Part shown: one piece after another, positions 25,735 through 34,451 of the stretch
How positions within the stretch are numbered: the first letter of the stretch is position 1
Layout of the letters: each line of letters opens with the position of its first letter
Source of the DNA: Nocardia aurantia
Lineage (GTDB): Bacteria > Actinomycetota > Actinomycetes > Mycobacteriales > Mycobacteriaceae
Assembly: GCF_009604425.1 (NCBI RefSeq)
Contig: NZ_WEGI01000009.1
Coordinates: 186,001 to 250,000, forward strand
Direction of reading: 5' to 3'
Length of the DNA: 64,000 nucleotides
Translations under genes and position numbers: made by a program
The notes under the pieces: generated by a model
The model's database searches: none
What the model saw: only the letters and a program-made list of their open reading frames with translations
Told to the model about the DNA's origin: nothing

Positions 25735-28700
25735 TCAGCCCGCGGGCAGCTCCAGGAAGGCCGCGAGATCGTCGAGCTGCTCCGGTGTCTCCGGCAGATG
25801 CTCCGCGAGCAGCGGCGAATGCACGATCACCGCGGTCCACATCGCCCGGGAGACCGCCGCGGTGAGCCAGTGCCGCGACAGCAGCGCATCGATGCCGTGC
25901 GGCGCGTCGGCGGGGGAGGAGGTGGTCATCGAGATCAGCACCACCGCCGCCTCCCGGCCGCGGAACCGGTCCGCGGTACCGACGAGCACGTCCTCGACGC
26001 GGGCGCGGGACAACATGGTCCGGATGCGGGCCACCTGCGCGTGATACGGCGCGATCACCAGGATGTCGTGCGGATGCAGCCGCCGGGTCACCGCGCCCTG
26101 GCGCCACGGCCGGCCGAGCAGGTTGCGTACCCGCCGAACGATTTCCCGTGCCTCCTCGGCGGATTCGGTGCTGTTGCCGTAGTGCTGCACCGTCGCCGAC
26201 CGCACCCCGGCCGGTACGCCCGCCAGATCGCGTGCCAGCGTGACGATCTCGTTCGAGCGCAGCCGATTGCCGTAGCGCAGCCGCGACACCGGGCCGCACA
26301 GCCGCGGATGCATCCGCCAGCTGCGATCCAGGAAGTAGCCGAATTCCACCGGCAGCGTGGGCGCGTCGCCGACCAGCCGGCCCAGCGCCGACTCCTGCAC
26401 CGGCTCGGGGTGGATACCGTTGCCGGACAACGGCGCCGGATCGCCGACCAGCAGCAGATTGCGTGCTCCGGCGGCGACCGCGAGGGTGTCGGCCAGCGGG
26501 AAACCCCCGGCGTCGGCGATCACCAGCAGATCCAGCGCACCGGCGGCGACCCGCTCGTCGTCGGCGAAATCGCCCGGCAGGCCGCCGATCACGCAGCCGT
26601 TGACCGCGTTGTCCAGGAATCGGGCGTAGCGTGCCGGCGCGATCGCCAGCCACTCCGCCGCCACCGCCTGCGCCTCCGATTTCGCCACCAGTTCCGGCAG
26701 CACCCCGACCCGCACCAGCGCGTCCAGGAGATGTTCGACCGTCGAATGGGTCTGCGCCACCACGCCGACGCGCCACTTGTGCCGGGTGACCAGTCGTTCG
26801 ATCACCCGGGCCGCGGTATCGGTCTTGCCGGTCCCGGACGGCCCCTGCACCGCCAGGTACGAATCGTCGAGGTCGAGGACCGCGGCGGTGATCGCGGCGG
26901 CGTGATCGCCGAACACCTCCGGCAGCGCGCCGCCGGAACGCCGCCGCGGCGGGCGCCGGCACAACAGGTCGAAGGCCGCGCCGGCGGGCACCTCCGGCAG
27001 GTTGACCAGCAGCTGATGGGCGGTGAAAGCCAGTGCGGCCGCGATGTTCTCGTCGCGTCCGGGCGGACCGGGCACGATCGCGACCGGCAGTTCGTCGTAC
27101 GGTTCGCAGTCGGCGGGCAGCTGCTCCTCGACCCGGACGGCGTCGTCGAAATTGCCGTCCAGGGCACAGCCGAGAATGGTGGCGCGGGCCGCGGCACGAC
27201 GCCCGGGTTCGGTGCGCATCCCGGGCGCGGGACGGTCGTAGAGGGTCAGCACCGGCGAACCCGGCGACGGGGTGCTACCGGTGCCGAGCCGGCCGGTGAG
27301 AGTCAGGTAGCGGCGCATCGGCGGCCGGCCGGTGCTGTGCCACTTGGTGTCGACACTGCCCCAGTCGGACACGAGAACCCCTGGGGCGTCGTCCCATTCG
27401 TCGACCGGACCGTGCAGCCGGTCGGCGTGCGACCAGTGCAGCGGTTGCCGCTCCCGCCGGTGGTAACCGAGCACCGCCGCCATCAGCGCGGCCGCCCGGC
27501 GGCCCGGCGCCCGATCCGTGCCGTCGTCCGGCCCGGTGGACAGCGCGAATTCGCGCAGTGCGGCTTCGACGGCGGGCACCGGTTCGGCCACCGGATCGGC
27601 CGGCGCGTTTCCCAGCGGAATACGATGCGCCGCAGCCAGTTCGCCGAGCCAGCCGCGCAACCACCGCAGCCGGGCGCAGTCGGATTCGGGATCGTCGCCG
27701 GCCGGCCCGGCTGCCCCGGCGAGGTGCGTGACCACAGCCGGCAGATCGTAGGACCGCTGACCGATGATCGTCGCGGTGCGCAGCACCGGATACAGATCGA
27801 CCAGCACGCCCAGTAATTCGGCGGTGTCGTCCTCGTCGGCGCCGTAGCGGGCCGACAGCTCCGTCAGCAGCCGCCGGGCCTCGCTGCGGTAGTGGTAGAT
27901 CCGCAGTCCGGGATGCCGTTGCCGGCGATCGATCAGGAAGTGCGGCAACGTCGCCGGATCGTCGTACACATCGAACGGATGGAACAGCAGCGCGGGTGAA
28001 CCGCCCTCCGGGGTGTGCGCGGCGAGCACGCCGACGCCGACCGAGGATCCCGCGACGGTGAGGAAGACGTCCCCGGCCGAGGGTTCCGGTAGGGCGCCGA
28101 GGGCGTTCGCGTCGGTCACCGTGTAGGCCGCGTGGCCGGTCCGTTCCCGCTGCACCTGCAATTCGGCCTGCCGCCGCAGCGCCCCGAAGGTGTGCGCCGC
28201 GACGCGGGTGACGGTCCCGTCGGCGGCGGCCAGCCGCTCGACCGTGGTGATCCCGGCCGCCCGTAACTGTGCCCGGACCGCCGGCCGCATACCGGCCACC
28301 AGCAGCAGATCCCGTCCGGCCAGCAGTTCGGCGGTGCAGGTCGGGCACCGCCCGCACGCCAGGTAGCGGCGATCACCCCACTGCACCGGCAGCAGCTCGT
28401 TCTGCTTCTCGCCGATGATGCGTTCCAGCCGGCGCCGGCGCGCGGCGTACACCGTCGCCGCCCGATCCAGCGGCCGGCCGCGCCGGGTGCCGTCCGGCAG
28501 CACCAGCCGGGCCTCCGGATCGGCGACGAAACCGTTGCGCCGCAACATGTCCGCGCACGCGGCCAGCTCGATCAGCGCGGCCACCTCGCCGTCGCCGCGC
28601 ACCGCCGCGTACAGCAGATAGCGATCCCCGTCGTGCGCGCCGTCGTCCGCCGCGGGCTCCTCGAACGGTCGGCCGAGGTAACCGAAATCTCCGGAAGCGT

Positions 28701-29796
28701 TGGCTCCCAGCGCATCTCCGTCGATGATCCGATCCACGGCGTCCCCGTCGCCGACCAGCATCGACATCGTCCACTGCCCGTCGATCCGGCCGGTTTCCGC
28801 CTCGGCCGGCATCCCGGGCACCTCGAACATCCCCTGCGCCGGATGCGTCGCCTCGCGATCCGGGCGCGCACCGGGAACGTCGGATCCGTAGTCCCGGTTC
28901 GGCGCGGGCGCCTCACCATCCGTCCGGTCGGTATGCGCAAAGCGCATCCGGGGGTCGGCCGCCGGGAACGAGCCGGCATCAGACAGCGACCGTCCGGCCG
29001 GTTCCGGCGGGTTGGTCGCGACGGACCGGGCGTGCGGCCGGGCCGGTGCGCTCGGGCCCGCGTGGGCGCGGGCCTCCTCGTCGGGGGCGGCTGTCCTGTC
29101 TGCGGCGATCGACCCCACGGCGGAGTCGATTGCCGGATGATCGCCCATCCCGCTGTCGGCTATTGGTGGCGCGGTGCCGACTTCGCCTGTCACGCCGGTC
29201 TCGGCCGCCGGTGGCGCGCTGCCGGTTCCGCCTGTCGCGCTGGTCTCGGTCATCGCTGGCGCGCTGCCGATTCCGCCTGTCGCGCCGGTCTCTGCTATCG
29301 GTGGCGCGCTGTCGGTTCCGTCACTGTCCAGGGTTCGGTCGGCCCGGTCGTACGGTACGTCGAGCGACGACCCGGGGCCCGGGGTCGGCCCGGGTGGGTG
29401 GATCTGATGCGGGCCGGTGGCCGGGACTCGGACCAGAGCGGTGGCGGTGGCGACGAAATCGCCGTCCAGGAAGGTCGCGCCGAGGACGACATCGGCGCCG
29501 GCGCGCAGGGCGGCGAGCGTGCGGCGGTGGGCATCGAGGCGCGCGGCGACGATGTCGCCGGGGGAACCGGATGCCGGCGGCGCGATGCGGATCACGCGGT
29601 CGGCGTCGCCGCTGTGGTCGGTGCCGAAAAGTTCGCTGTCCGATAGTTCTGGTGGTTCGATCGCTGCGGGGACGACCGCGGGGCCCGACGGCATCGGGCC
29701 CACTTCGGCGTCGAGCGCGCGCAACAGCGCGAACTCGCATCGGGCCGCGGCCGCCAGATCACCGGCGGTGCACACGACCCGATCACCGAACAGCAT
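25735..29796 (-). CDS. RecB-like nuclease/SF1 helicase-related protein with eroded motifs
   Basis: A 1353-aa protein with the overall plan of the TM0106-type RecB-like nucleases fused to a C-terminal SF1 helicase. The N-terminus (MLFGDRVVCTAGDLAAAARCEF) is typical. Residues about 75-400 are a low-complexity acidic insert containing 15-residue repeats. The RecB-like region then has YLACGRCPTC, and the helicase has Walker A GPSGTGKT near residue 985. Several key residues are changed: Walker B reads LLVIADAGG where the family has a DE pair, the expected DxEGDP of the RNase H-like domain reads TVAGSS, and the RecB lysine motif is missing. AGGAGG precedes the ATG. Nuclease and ATPase activities are in doubt; DNA repair or defence roles are possible. 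Confidence 0.75.
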   Translation of the reverse strand: MLFGDRVVCTAGDLAAAARCEFALLRALDAEVGPMPSGPAVVPAAIEPPELSDSELFGTDHSGDADRVIRIAPPASGSPGDIVAARLDAHRRTLAALRAGADVVLGATFLDGDFVATATALVRVPATGPHQIHPPGPTPGPGSSLDVPYDRADRTLDSDGTDSAPPIAETGATGGIGSAPAMTETSATGGTGSAPPAAETGVTGEVGTAPPIADSGMGDHPAIDSAVGSIAADRTAAPDEEARAHAGPSAPARPHARSVATNPPEPAGRSLSDAGSFPAADPRMRFAHTDRTDGEAPAPNRDYGSDVPGARPDREATHPAQGMFEVPGMPAEAETGRIDGQWTMSMLVGDGDAVDRIIDGDALGANASGDFGYLGRPFEEPAADDGAHDGDRYLLYAAVRGDGEVAALIELAACADMLRRNGFVADPEARLVLPDGTRRGRPLDRAATVYAARRRRLERIIGEKQNELLPVQWGDRRYLACGRCPTCTAELLAGRDLLLVAGMRPAVRAQLRAAGITTVERLAAADGTVTRVAAHTFGALRRQAELQVQRERTGHAAYTVTDANALGALPEPSAGDVFLTVAGSSVGVGVLAAHTPEGGSPALLFHPFDVYDDPATLPHFLIDRRQRHPGLRIYHYRSEARRLLTELSARYGADEDDTAELLGVLVDLYPVLRTATIIGQRSYDLPAVVTHLAGAAGPAGDDPESDCARLRWLRGWLGELAAAHRIPLGNAPADPVAEPVPAVEAALREFALSTGPDDGTDRAPGRRAAALMAAVLGYHRRERQPLHWSHADRLHGPVDEWDDAPGVLVSDWGSVDTKWHSTGRPPMRRYLTLTGRLGTGSTPSPGSPVLTLYDRPAPGMRTEPGRRAAARATILGCALDGNFDDAVRVEEQLPADCEPYDELPVAIVPGPPGRDENIAAALAFTAHQLLVNLPEVPAGAAFDLLCRRPPRRRSGGALPEVFGDHAAAITAAVLDLDDSYLAVQGPSGTGKTDTAARVIERLVTRHKWRVGVVAQTHSTVEHLLDALVRVGVLPELVAKSEAQAVAAEWLAIAPARYARFLDNAVNGCVIGGLPGDFADDERVAAGALDLLVIADAGGFPLADTLAVAAGARNLLLVGDPAPLSGNGIHPEPVQESALGRLVGDAPTLPVEFGYFLDRSWRMHPRLCGPVSRLRYGNRLRSNEIVTLARDLAGVPAGVRSATVQHYGNSTESAEEAREIVRRVRNLLGRPWRQGAVTRRLHPHDILVIAPYHAQVARIRTMLSRARVEDVLVGTADRFRGREAAVVLISMTTSSPADAPHGIDALLSRHWLTAAVSRAMWTAVIVHSPLLAEHLPETPEQLDDLAAFLELPAG
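29165..29320 (-). repeat. 45-bp in-frame tandem repeat inside RecB-like gene
   Basis: Three imperfect 45-bp units (29165-29209, 29210-29254, 29255-29299) and a partial fourth encode 15-residue repeats of the type SAPxxxETxATGGxG in the disordered N-terminal insert. The unit length is a multiple of three, so copy-number changes keep the frame. Confidence 0.8.
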
Positions 29797-29990
29797 CACT
29801 CGCGGCCTCCTGTGTTCGGACACCCGCACGCGGCCTGCGCACCCTGGCGTGCGACGGTCGCGACCAGCGTAATCAGTCGAGGTCGCACGGCGTGGCGCGC
29901 GGGGGGTGTGTCGCCACCGCGCGTCGGTAGCGGCCGCGAACGCGGCGGGATGTCGGTAGGCTCTGGCCGAGCGTAGCAAAAGGAGTGCCC

Positions 29991-30815
29991 GTGCAGACCG
30001 GAGAACCGAGCCGAACCGCCTACAGCGCCGCACGGTATCGCGCGGACCATCAGGAACTCGAGCGCGGTGCGGTCTTCCGTGATCCGCTGGCCCGGGTCAT
30101 CGCCGGCGACGGTGCGGCGGGTGAGTATCTCGACGAGGATGCCCGCCGCCGGATGCGCCTGTTCATCGCGGCGCGGTCCCGGTTCGCCGAGGACGCGCTG
30201 GCCGAGGCGGTCACGGCGGGTGTCGGTCAAGTGGTGGTGCTGGGCGCCGGCCTGGACACCTTCGCCTACCGCAACCCGTTCCCGGGGCTGCGGGTGTTCG
30301 AGGTCGATCATCCGGCCACCCAGGAATGGAAGCGGCAGCGACTCGCGGCCACGGGTATCGAGGTACCGGCGTCGGTCACGTACGTACCGGTCGATTTCGA
30401 GCGCGACGCACTCGAACTGGCCCTGCCCGCAGCCGGTCTCGACGAGGGCAGTCCGGTGTTCGTGATCTGGCTCGGGGTCACCGTGTACCTCACCGCCGAC
30501 GCGATCTCCGACACACTTCGCGCGCTCGGCCGGCTCGCCGGCGGCAGCGAGGTGGTCTTCGACTACGGTCTGCCACGGCCGGATCCGACCCCGGAGCAGC
30601 AGGCCGCGGCCGCGGCGCGGGATCGCCGGCTGGCCGCGATCGGTGAACGCTGGATCAGCTTCTTCACTCCGGATGATGTCTCGGAACTGTTGCGGGACAA
30701 CGGATTCCGTGTGATGGAAAACGTCCCCGCGGTGGCGCTCGCGCAGCGTTACCTGGGACGGCCGCCGACCGCGACCGCGGGCCCGCAACTGGTTCGCGCG
30801 CGACTCGGCGGCTGA
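29991..30815 (+). CDS. TIGR00027-type class I SAM-dependent methyltransferase
   Basis: A 274-aa protein. Motif I reads VVVLGAGLDTFAYR and the next acidic strand is VFEVDHPATQEWKRQRL, the signature of the leucine-carboxyl-methyltransferase-like family abundant in mycolata. It probably O-methylates an unknown carboxylate or polyketide-type acceptor. I choose the GTG at 29991 because AAAGGAG lies just upstream at correct spacing; a GTG two codons earlier overlaps that site. It is divergent from the RecB-like gene. Confidence 0.87.
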   Translation: MQTGEPSRTAYSAARYRADHQELERGAVFRDPLARVIAGDGAAGEYLDEDARRRMRLFIAARSRFAEDALAEAVTAGVGQVVVLGAGLDTFAYRNPFPGLRVFEVDHPATQEWKRQRLAATGIEVPASVTYVPVDFERDALELALPAAGLDEGSPVFVIWLGVTVYLTADAISDTLRALGRLAGGSEVVFDYGLPRPDPTPEQQAAAAARDRRLAAIGERWISFFTPDDVSELLRDNGFRVMENVPAVALAQRYLGRPPTATAGPQLVRARLGG

Positions 30816-30939
30816 GGCCGGCCGGACCGGTCGCGCCCCTCGAGCTCGTCGCGGTCCCGATACGGCTGGGGTTGGCGACGGGGGGTTGAACGCCGGATGA
30901 TGTTCGGCGCAACAAACGGCTTCGAAAGGATAGTTGGTA

Positions 30940-31563
30940 ATGCCGTTTTTCGAGGGTGCCCGTGGCCGGATGCATTATCGGCGGTGGGCGGTCGAGGATC
31001 CGGACGTGGTGGTCGCACTGCTGCCGGGAATCGGCCAGCACACGGGTCACTATCATCGCTTCGCCCGCGCGCTCGGCGCGGCGGGATTCGAGGTGTGGGG
31101 ACTGGACACCGCGGGCCAGGGGCTCAGCGAGGGCGATCCCGAATCACCCGGTGTGGTGGACGATCTCGCGATCGACGCCCAGCAACTGCTCGACCTGATC
31201 CGATCCGCCCGGCCGGAACTACCGTTGGTCGTGGTGGGGCATTCGCTCGGCGCCGGCACCGCGCTGTACGGCCGGTTCGCCTGCGCGGGCGTGGTGGTCT
31301 CCGGGGTCCCGGAGCGGGCGACCGTCGTGGTTCCCGACATGCAGGAAGGCGTCCCGGCGCTGATCCTGCACGGCTCCGACGACCGGCGCGCGCCCATCGA
31401 GCCGGTGCGGGGCTGGACGGAGCAGCAGCCGCTGGCCAGGTTCCGCGAGTACGCCGACGCCGGCCACGATCTGCTCCACGAACCCGTGCATGCCCAGGTG
31501 ACCGCCGATATCATCGAATGGATTCGGGACGTCGTGGTGGCGCAGCCGGTGCGGCGCCGATGA
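30940..31563 (+). CDS. Alpha/beta hydrolase
   Basis: A compact 207-aa alpha/beta hydrolase. The nucleophile elbow is VVGHSLGAG (Ser), the acid lies in LHGSDDRRAPIEPV and the His in YADAGHDLLHEPVH. The N-terminus shows the oxyanion segment LLPGIGQHTGHYHRFA, as in monoacylglycerol-lipase-like proteins. The lid region is very short (SGVPERATVVVPDMQEG). Likely substrates are small esters or lipids. GAAAGGA precedes the ATG at 30940; a TTG six bases earlier is possible. A type VII secretion-associated gene follows 27 bases later and may be co-transcribed. Confidence 0.85.
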   Translation: MPFFEGARGRMHYRRWAVEDPDVVVALLPGIGQHTGHYHRFARALGAAGFEVWGLDTAGQGLSEGDPESPGVVDDLAIDAQQLLDLIRSARPELPLVVVGHSLGAGTALYGRFACAGVVVSGVPERATVVVPDMQEGVPALILHGSDDRRAPIEPVRGWTEQQPLARFREYADAGHDLLHEPVHAQVTADIIEWIRDVVVAQPVRRR

Positions 31564-31590
31564 GGTGAGCCCGACGAACAAGGGGGACCG

Positions 31591-32019
31591 GTGCGATCAC
31601 AGGAGCCCGGGAGTCTGCGCAACGATGTCGCGGCGCTGACCCGCGCGGTCGGCGACGGTGAGCTGTGGGTCGACGGAATGCTCGTCGCCGACGGCACCAT
31701 GGAGCGCTGCGCCCATCGCTACGACGAACTCGCCGACCAGATCGAGGCGCAGATCCATACCGTGCGAACGGCGGTGTCGCTGCCGGGTTTCGGCGGCTTC
31801 GGCTCCGGCGCCGCCTTGCGGCACGGCTTCGAGGAGAAGGCGGTGCAGGCCGCGGATCGGTTGCAGGACTACGCCGATGCCGCGCGCCGGCTGGCGCAGA
31901 CCCTGCGCGCCGGTGCCGCCGCCTACGCCGACCACGACACCGCGATGGCCACCGCCCTCGGGCGTCTGGGCGCCGCAACGGATTTCACCTCGGACGAGGC
32001 GGGGATAGCGCATGCATAA
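31591..32019 (+). CDS. Type VII secretion-associated small helical protein
   Basis: A 142-aa helical protein (helices about 35-65 and 80-125, Gly-rich turn GFGGFGSGAAL between them), beginning GTG after AGGGGG. It resembles EspC/WXG100-like small proteins that pair with a PPE-like partner, with the helical-hairpin layout but no clear WXG in the turn. It overlaps the PPE-like gene by 8 bases and precedes EspG. The trio suggests an ESX substrate cassette; the secretion machinery itself is not in the window. Confidence 0.6.
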   Translation: MRSQEPGSLRNDVAALTRAVGDGELWVDGMLVADGTMERCAHRYDELADQIEAQIHTVRTAVSLPGFGGFGSGAALRHGFEEKAVQAADRLQDYADAARRLAQTLRAGAAAYADHDTAMATALGRLGAATDFTSDEAGIAHA

Positions 32020-33271
32020 GATCAGCGGTCCCGGTACCACCGACCGGACCGACCCCGATTACGCGCCCACCGTCGAGGTTTTCGAGAATCTGGCCTACGA
32101 GGACATCCGGCACGGTGTGGCACAACTGGATCCGTCCGTGCTGACGGCCGGGCGGCAGGCCTGGCAGGGTGCGGCGGCGGCCGTGGCGGAGGCGGTCGAG
32201 CAGGCGCACGCGGAGATTCGCGGCGCCGCGGCCGAGGGCTGGCGTGGTCGTGCGGCGAACACGGCCGCCGAGGCGGTGCGCGCGTTCGAGGATCTCGGCC
32301 GGCATCTGTCCGATGTGCTGGCCGAGGTGGGGCACCGGCTCGGTGCGGCCAACGACGCGGCGGAGACCCTGCGTTCCGCGGTCTCGCAACCGCCGCCCGT
32401 CCGCCCGGATCTCGAAGGCGCCCTGCTGGATCCGCGCCGCGCGGTCACCAACGTGGCCGGGCAGAAGGCGGCCGAGGATGTCCGCCAGGAGGCCGTGCGG
32501 GTGATGAACACGGTCTATGTCGGAGTGTTCCTGCCGACCGGTAACGGGGTGCCCGCCTTCGACGACACCGGCCTGTACCCCGTACCGGCCGCGGCCGCGC
32601 CGTCCGAAACCGGCTCGGGTGCGGACGGTTCCGCGTCGTCCTCGATCGCGGCCACGCCGGCCGCCGTTCCGGCATCCGCGCCGGCCCCCGCTCCGGCGGA
32701 GCGGCACCGGACCGAAAACACCTCGCCGGAAGGCGATCTCCGCACGGCCGAGGGCCACGCCGCGCCGGGTCCCGGTCCGGCATCCGGCGCCGGGCCGTCG
32801 ACCGCGCCGGCGGCAGTCGTCCCGGACCCCACGGTGGCGCCCGGCGCCCGGCACACCGAACCGATTGCGGCGCAATCGGTCCGGCTCGACACCGGCACGA
32901 CGCCGCCGCCGGCGCCCGCCGCCGGCGCGGCCGCCCCGATCCGCACCCGGACCTCCGACACCCAGCGCGACCGCGAAAAGCGGGACCGCCGTGGCGAATC
33001 CGGCCCGGCGAACACCGTCGCCGGGGTCGACGGCGCGGCGGCGGGCATCATCGGCGGCCTGGCCGGCGGCGTCTACGGCTCCGGTGACCTCGTCCGGCCC
33101 GCCGGGGGCGCGGCGGCGATCCGGCCGCTCCCGTACGAGGAGGAGGACGAGGACGAGTTCTACGACGACGACCTCACCTTCCTCGAACCACCCGACCCCG
33201 GTACGGAATTGGTCGGCGAATTCGATCCGACCACGCCGGCGGTACTGGGCGAATGGTCCGGGGATGAGTGA
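32012..33271 (+). CDS. PPE/WXG100-like secretion substrate with disordered C-terminus
   Basis: A 419-aa protein. Residues 1-160 form a PPE-like helical domain: NLAYEDIRHG, LTAGRQAWQGAAAAVAEAV, and GWRGRAANTAAEA, which carries a WXG-type turn. Residues about 190-330 are Pro/Ala/Thr-rich and disordered, and the end is acidic (YEEEDEDEFYDDDLTFLEPPDPG). It is probably exported by a type VII system with the small protein before it, chaperoned by the EspG gene that follows. GTG/ATG choice: ATG 32012 overlaps the previous stop codon. Confidence 0.75.
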   Translation: MHKISGPGTTDRTDPDYAPTVEVFENLAYEDIRHGVAQLDPSVLTAGRQAWQGAAAAVAEAVEQAHAEIRGAAAEGWRGRAANTAAEAVRAFEDLGRHLSDVLAEVGHRLGAANDAAETLRSAVSQPPPVRPDLEGALLDPRRAVTNVAGQKAAEDVRQEAVRVMNTVYVGVFLPTGNGVPAFDDTGLYPVPAAAAPSETGSGADGSASSSIAATPAAVPASAPAPAPAERHRTENTSPEGDLRTAEGHAAPGPGPASGAGPSTAPAAVVPDPTVAPGARHTEPIAAQSVRLDTGTTPPPAPAAGAAAPIRTRTSDTQRDREKRDRRGESGPANTVAGVDGAAAGIIGGLAGGVYGSGDLVRPAGGAAAIRPLPYEEEDEDEFYDDDLTFLEPPDPGTELVGEFDPTTPAVLGEWSGDE

Positions 33272-33301
33272 CCACGGGATCTGCCGACCGGGTCCGCGCT
33301 C

Positions 33302-34231
33302 GTGAAATGGACCCTGACCCCCGACCGGTTCGCGCTGGCCTGGGAGCACACCGGCGGTGACCGGATCCCCTATCCGCTGGCCGTGCGGTCGAGCGCCCGC
33401 GACAGCGACGAGCGGGCCGCGCAACTACCGGAGCTGATCGAGTGGCGCGACCACGCACTGGACCCGGATCTGCGAGCGACACTGCGGGTGCTGGCCCACC
33501 CGGCGATCCGGGTGGAGGTGTACGGCGAACAGGGGCACGGCGACCGCGCGTTGCCGGTCCGGATCCTGGGCACGGTGTCCGGTGAGGTGATGGTGGTCGC
33601 CGCGCAGCGGCCGCACATGCGCCCCGATCGCGGCGACGACATCCGGGTGTTCGCCGGCCACGCCACCGCCCTGGCGGCCCGGGTGGTCTCACTCCTACCG
33701 GAATACCCCGCCGGCACCGGCCCCCGGTACACGGCTCCGGTCGAACGAGTGCGGGAGGACAGCCGCGATCTGGTGACCGTGCCGGTCTCCGGCCCCACCA
33801 CCTCGGCGATGATGCGCCGGTTGCTGCGGCAGCCCCGGGACGGAATCGGCCAGATCGTGGTGTCGGTGCGGATGGGCCACGGCGGCGGGCCGCCAGGGAA
33901 ATTCGGCGGCGGGCCGTCTGGGAGGTTCGGCGGTGGGACACCAGGGAAATTCGGCGGCGAGTCGCCAGGGAAATTCGGCGGTGGATCGCATGGAAGATTC
34001 AGCGGTGAGTCGCCCGGGAGATTCGGCGACCCGCCCGCGGAACCCCAGCCGATCGGGGTGCTGTGCTGGATCGACGTTGCCGACGACGGCCGATACACGG
34101 TCCGCACCCGCGCCGAGGTCGACATCGTCCCGGTCACCGCCGAAACCTTCACCGAGGCCCTGCGCCCGATGATCGCCGCGGCCGAACGCACGGTCGCGGA
34201 CCGGCTGGTGGCCGAGCACATCGAACGCTGA
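33302..34231 (+). CDS. ESX secretion-associated chaperone EspG family
   Basis: A 309-aa protein with EspG features: N-terminal MKWTLTPDRFALAWEHTGGDRIPYPL, HPAIRVEVYGEQGHG, then VVAAQRPHMRPD, and C-terminal GVLCWIDVADDGRYTVRTR. EspG proteins bind PPE substrates in the cytosol before ESX export, which fits its place behind a PPE-like gene. Residues 194-241 are an unusual insert of six 8-residue repeats (GGGPPGKF type) encoded by exact 24-bp units, sitting between beta strands of the C-terminal half. It starts at GTG 33302. Confidence 0.88.
   Translation: MKWTLTPDRFALAWEHTGGDRIPYPLAVRSSARDSDERAAQLPELIEWRDHALDPDLRATLRVLAHPAIRVEVYGEQGHGDRALPVRILGTVSGEVMVVAAQRPHMRPDRGDDIRVFAGHATALAARVVSLLPEYPAGTGPRYTAPVERVREDSRDLVTVPVSGPTTSAMMRRLLRQPRDGIGQIVVSVRMGHGGGPPGKFGGGPSGRFGGGTPGKFGGESPGKFGGGSHGRFSGESPGRFGDPPAEPQPIGVLCWIDVADDGRYTVRTRAEVDIVPVTAETFTEALRPMIAAAERTVADRLVAEHIER
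33881..34024 (+). repeat. Six in-frame 24-bp repeats inside espG-like gene
   Basis: Units 33881-33904, 33905-33928, 33929-33952, 33953-33976, 33977-34000 and 34001-34024 each encode eight residues of pattern (G/S)G(G/E)(P/T/S)(P/S/H)G(K/R)F. There are no gaps between units. Confidence 0.92.
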
Positions 34232-34235
34232 GGCC

Positions 34236-34405
34236 GGCGGCGCGAATCACGCACCACGCCGGTGGCGAATCGGGCACCGTGCCGGTGGCGCTCGGGCACG
34301 GTGCCGCCGGCGCGAATCGGGCACGGTGCCGGTGGCGCGAATCGGGCACGGTGCCGGTGGCGCGAATTACGCACCGTGCCGCCGGCACGAATTACGCACC
34401 GCGCC
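34236..34405. repeat. Seven-unit intergenic palindromic repeat array
   Basis: Units at 34236-34260, 34261-34283, 34284-34305, 34306-34330, 34331-34355, 34356-34380 and 34381-34405 (25, 23, 22, 25, 25, 25, 25 bases) follow GGTGGCGCGAATCGGGCACGG and end in TGCC. Several contain the 11-base palindrome GGCAC-S-GTGCC. It fills almost all of the space between the espG-like and carbonic-anhydrase-like genes. Confidence 0.88.
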
Positions 34406-34439
34406 AAGGCAGGTCGTGGACGGGACCGGCACTGCGCCG

Positions 34440-34445
34440 TACGGT
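34440..34445 (+). promoter_or_regulatory. -10 element for leaderless gamma-carbonic-anhydrase-like gene
   Basis: TACGGT ends exactly 7 bases before the GTG at 34452, with no Shine-Dalgarno sequence. Confidence 0.45.
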
Positions 34446-34451
34446 GATCTC

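Noticed and set aside
33881..34024. Possible insertion sequence end in the espG-like gene
   Set aside because: No terminal inverted repeats or transposase; it is a pure in-frame 24-bp repeat.
34236..34405. Possible CRISPR array
   Set aside because: Units are contiguous with no spacers, no cas genes are near, and unit lengths vary from 22 to 25.
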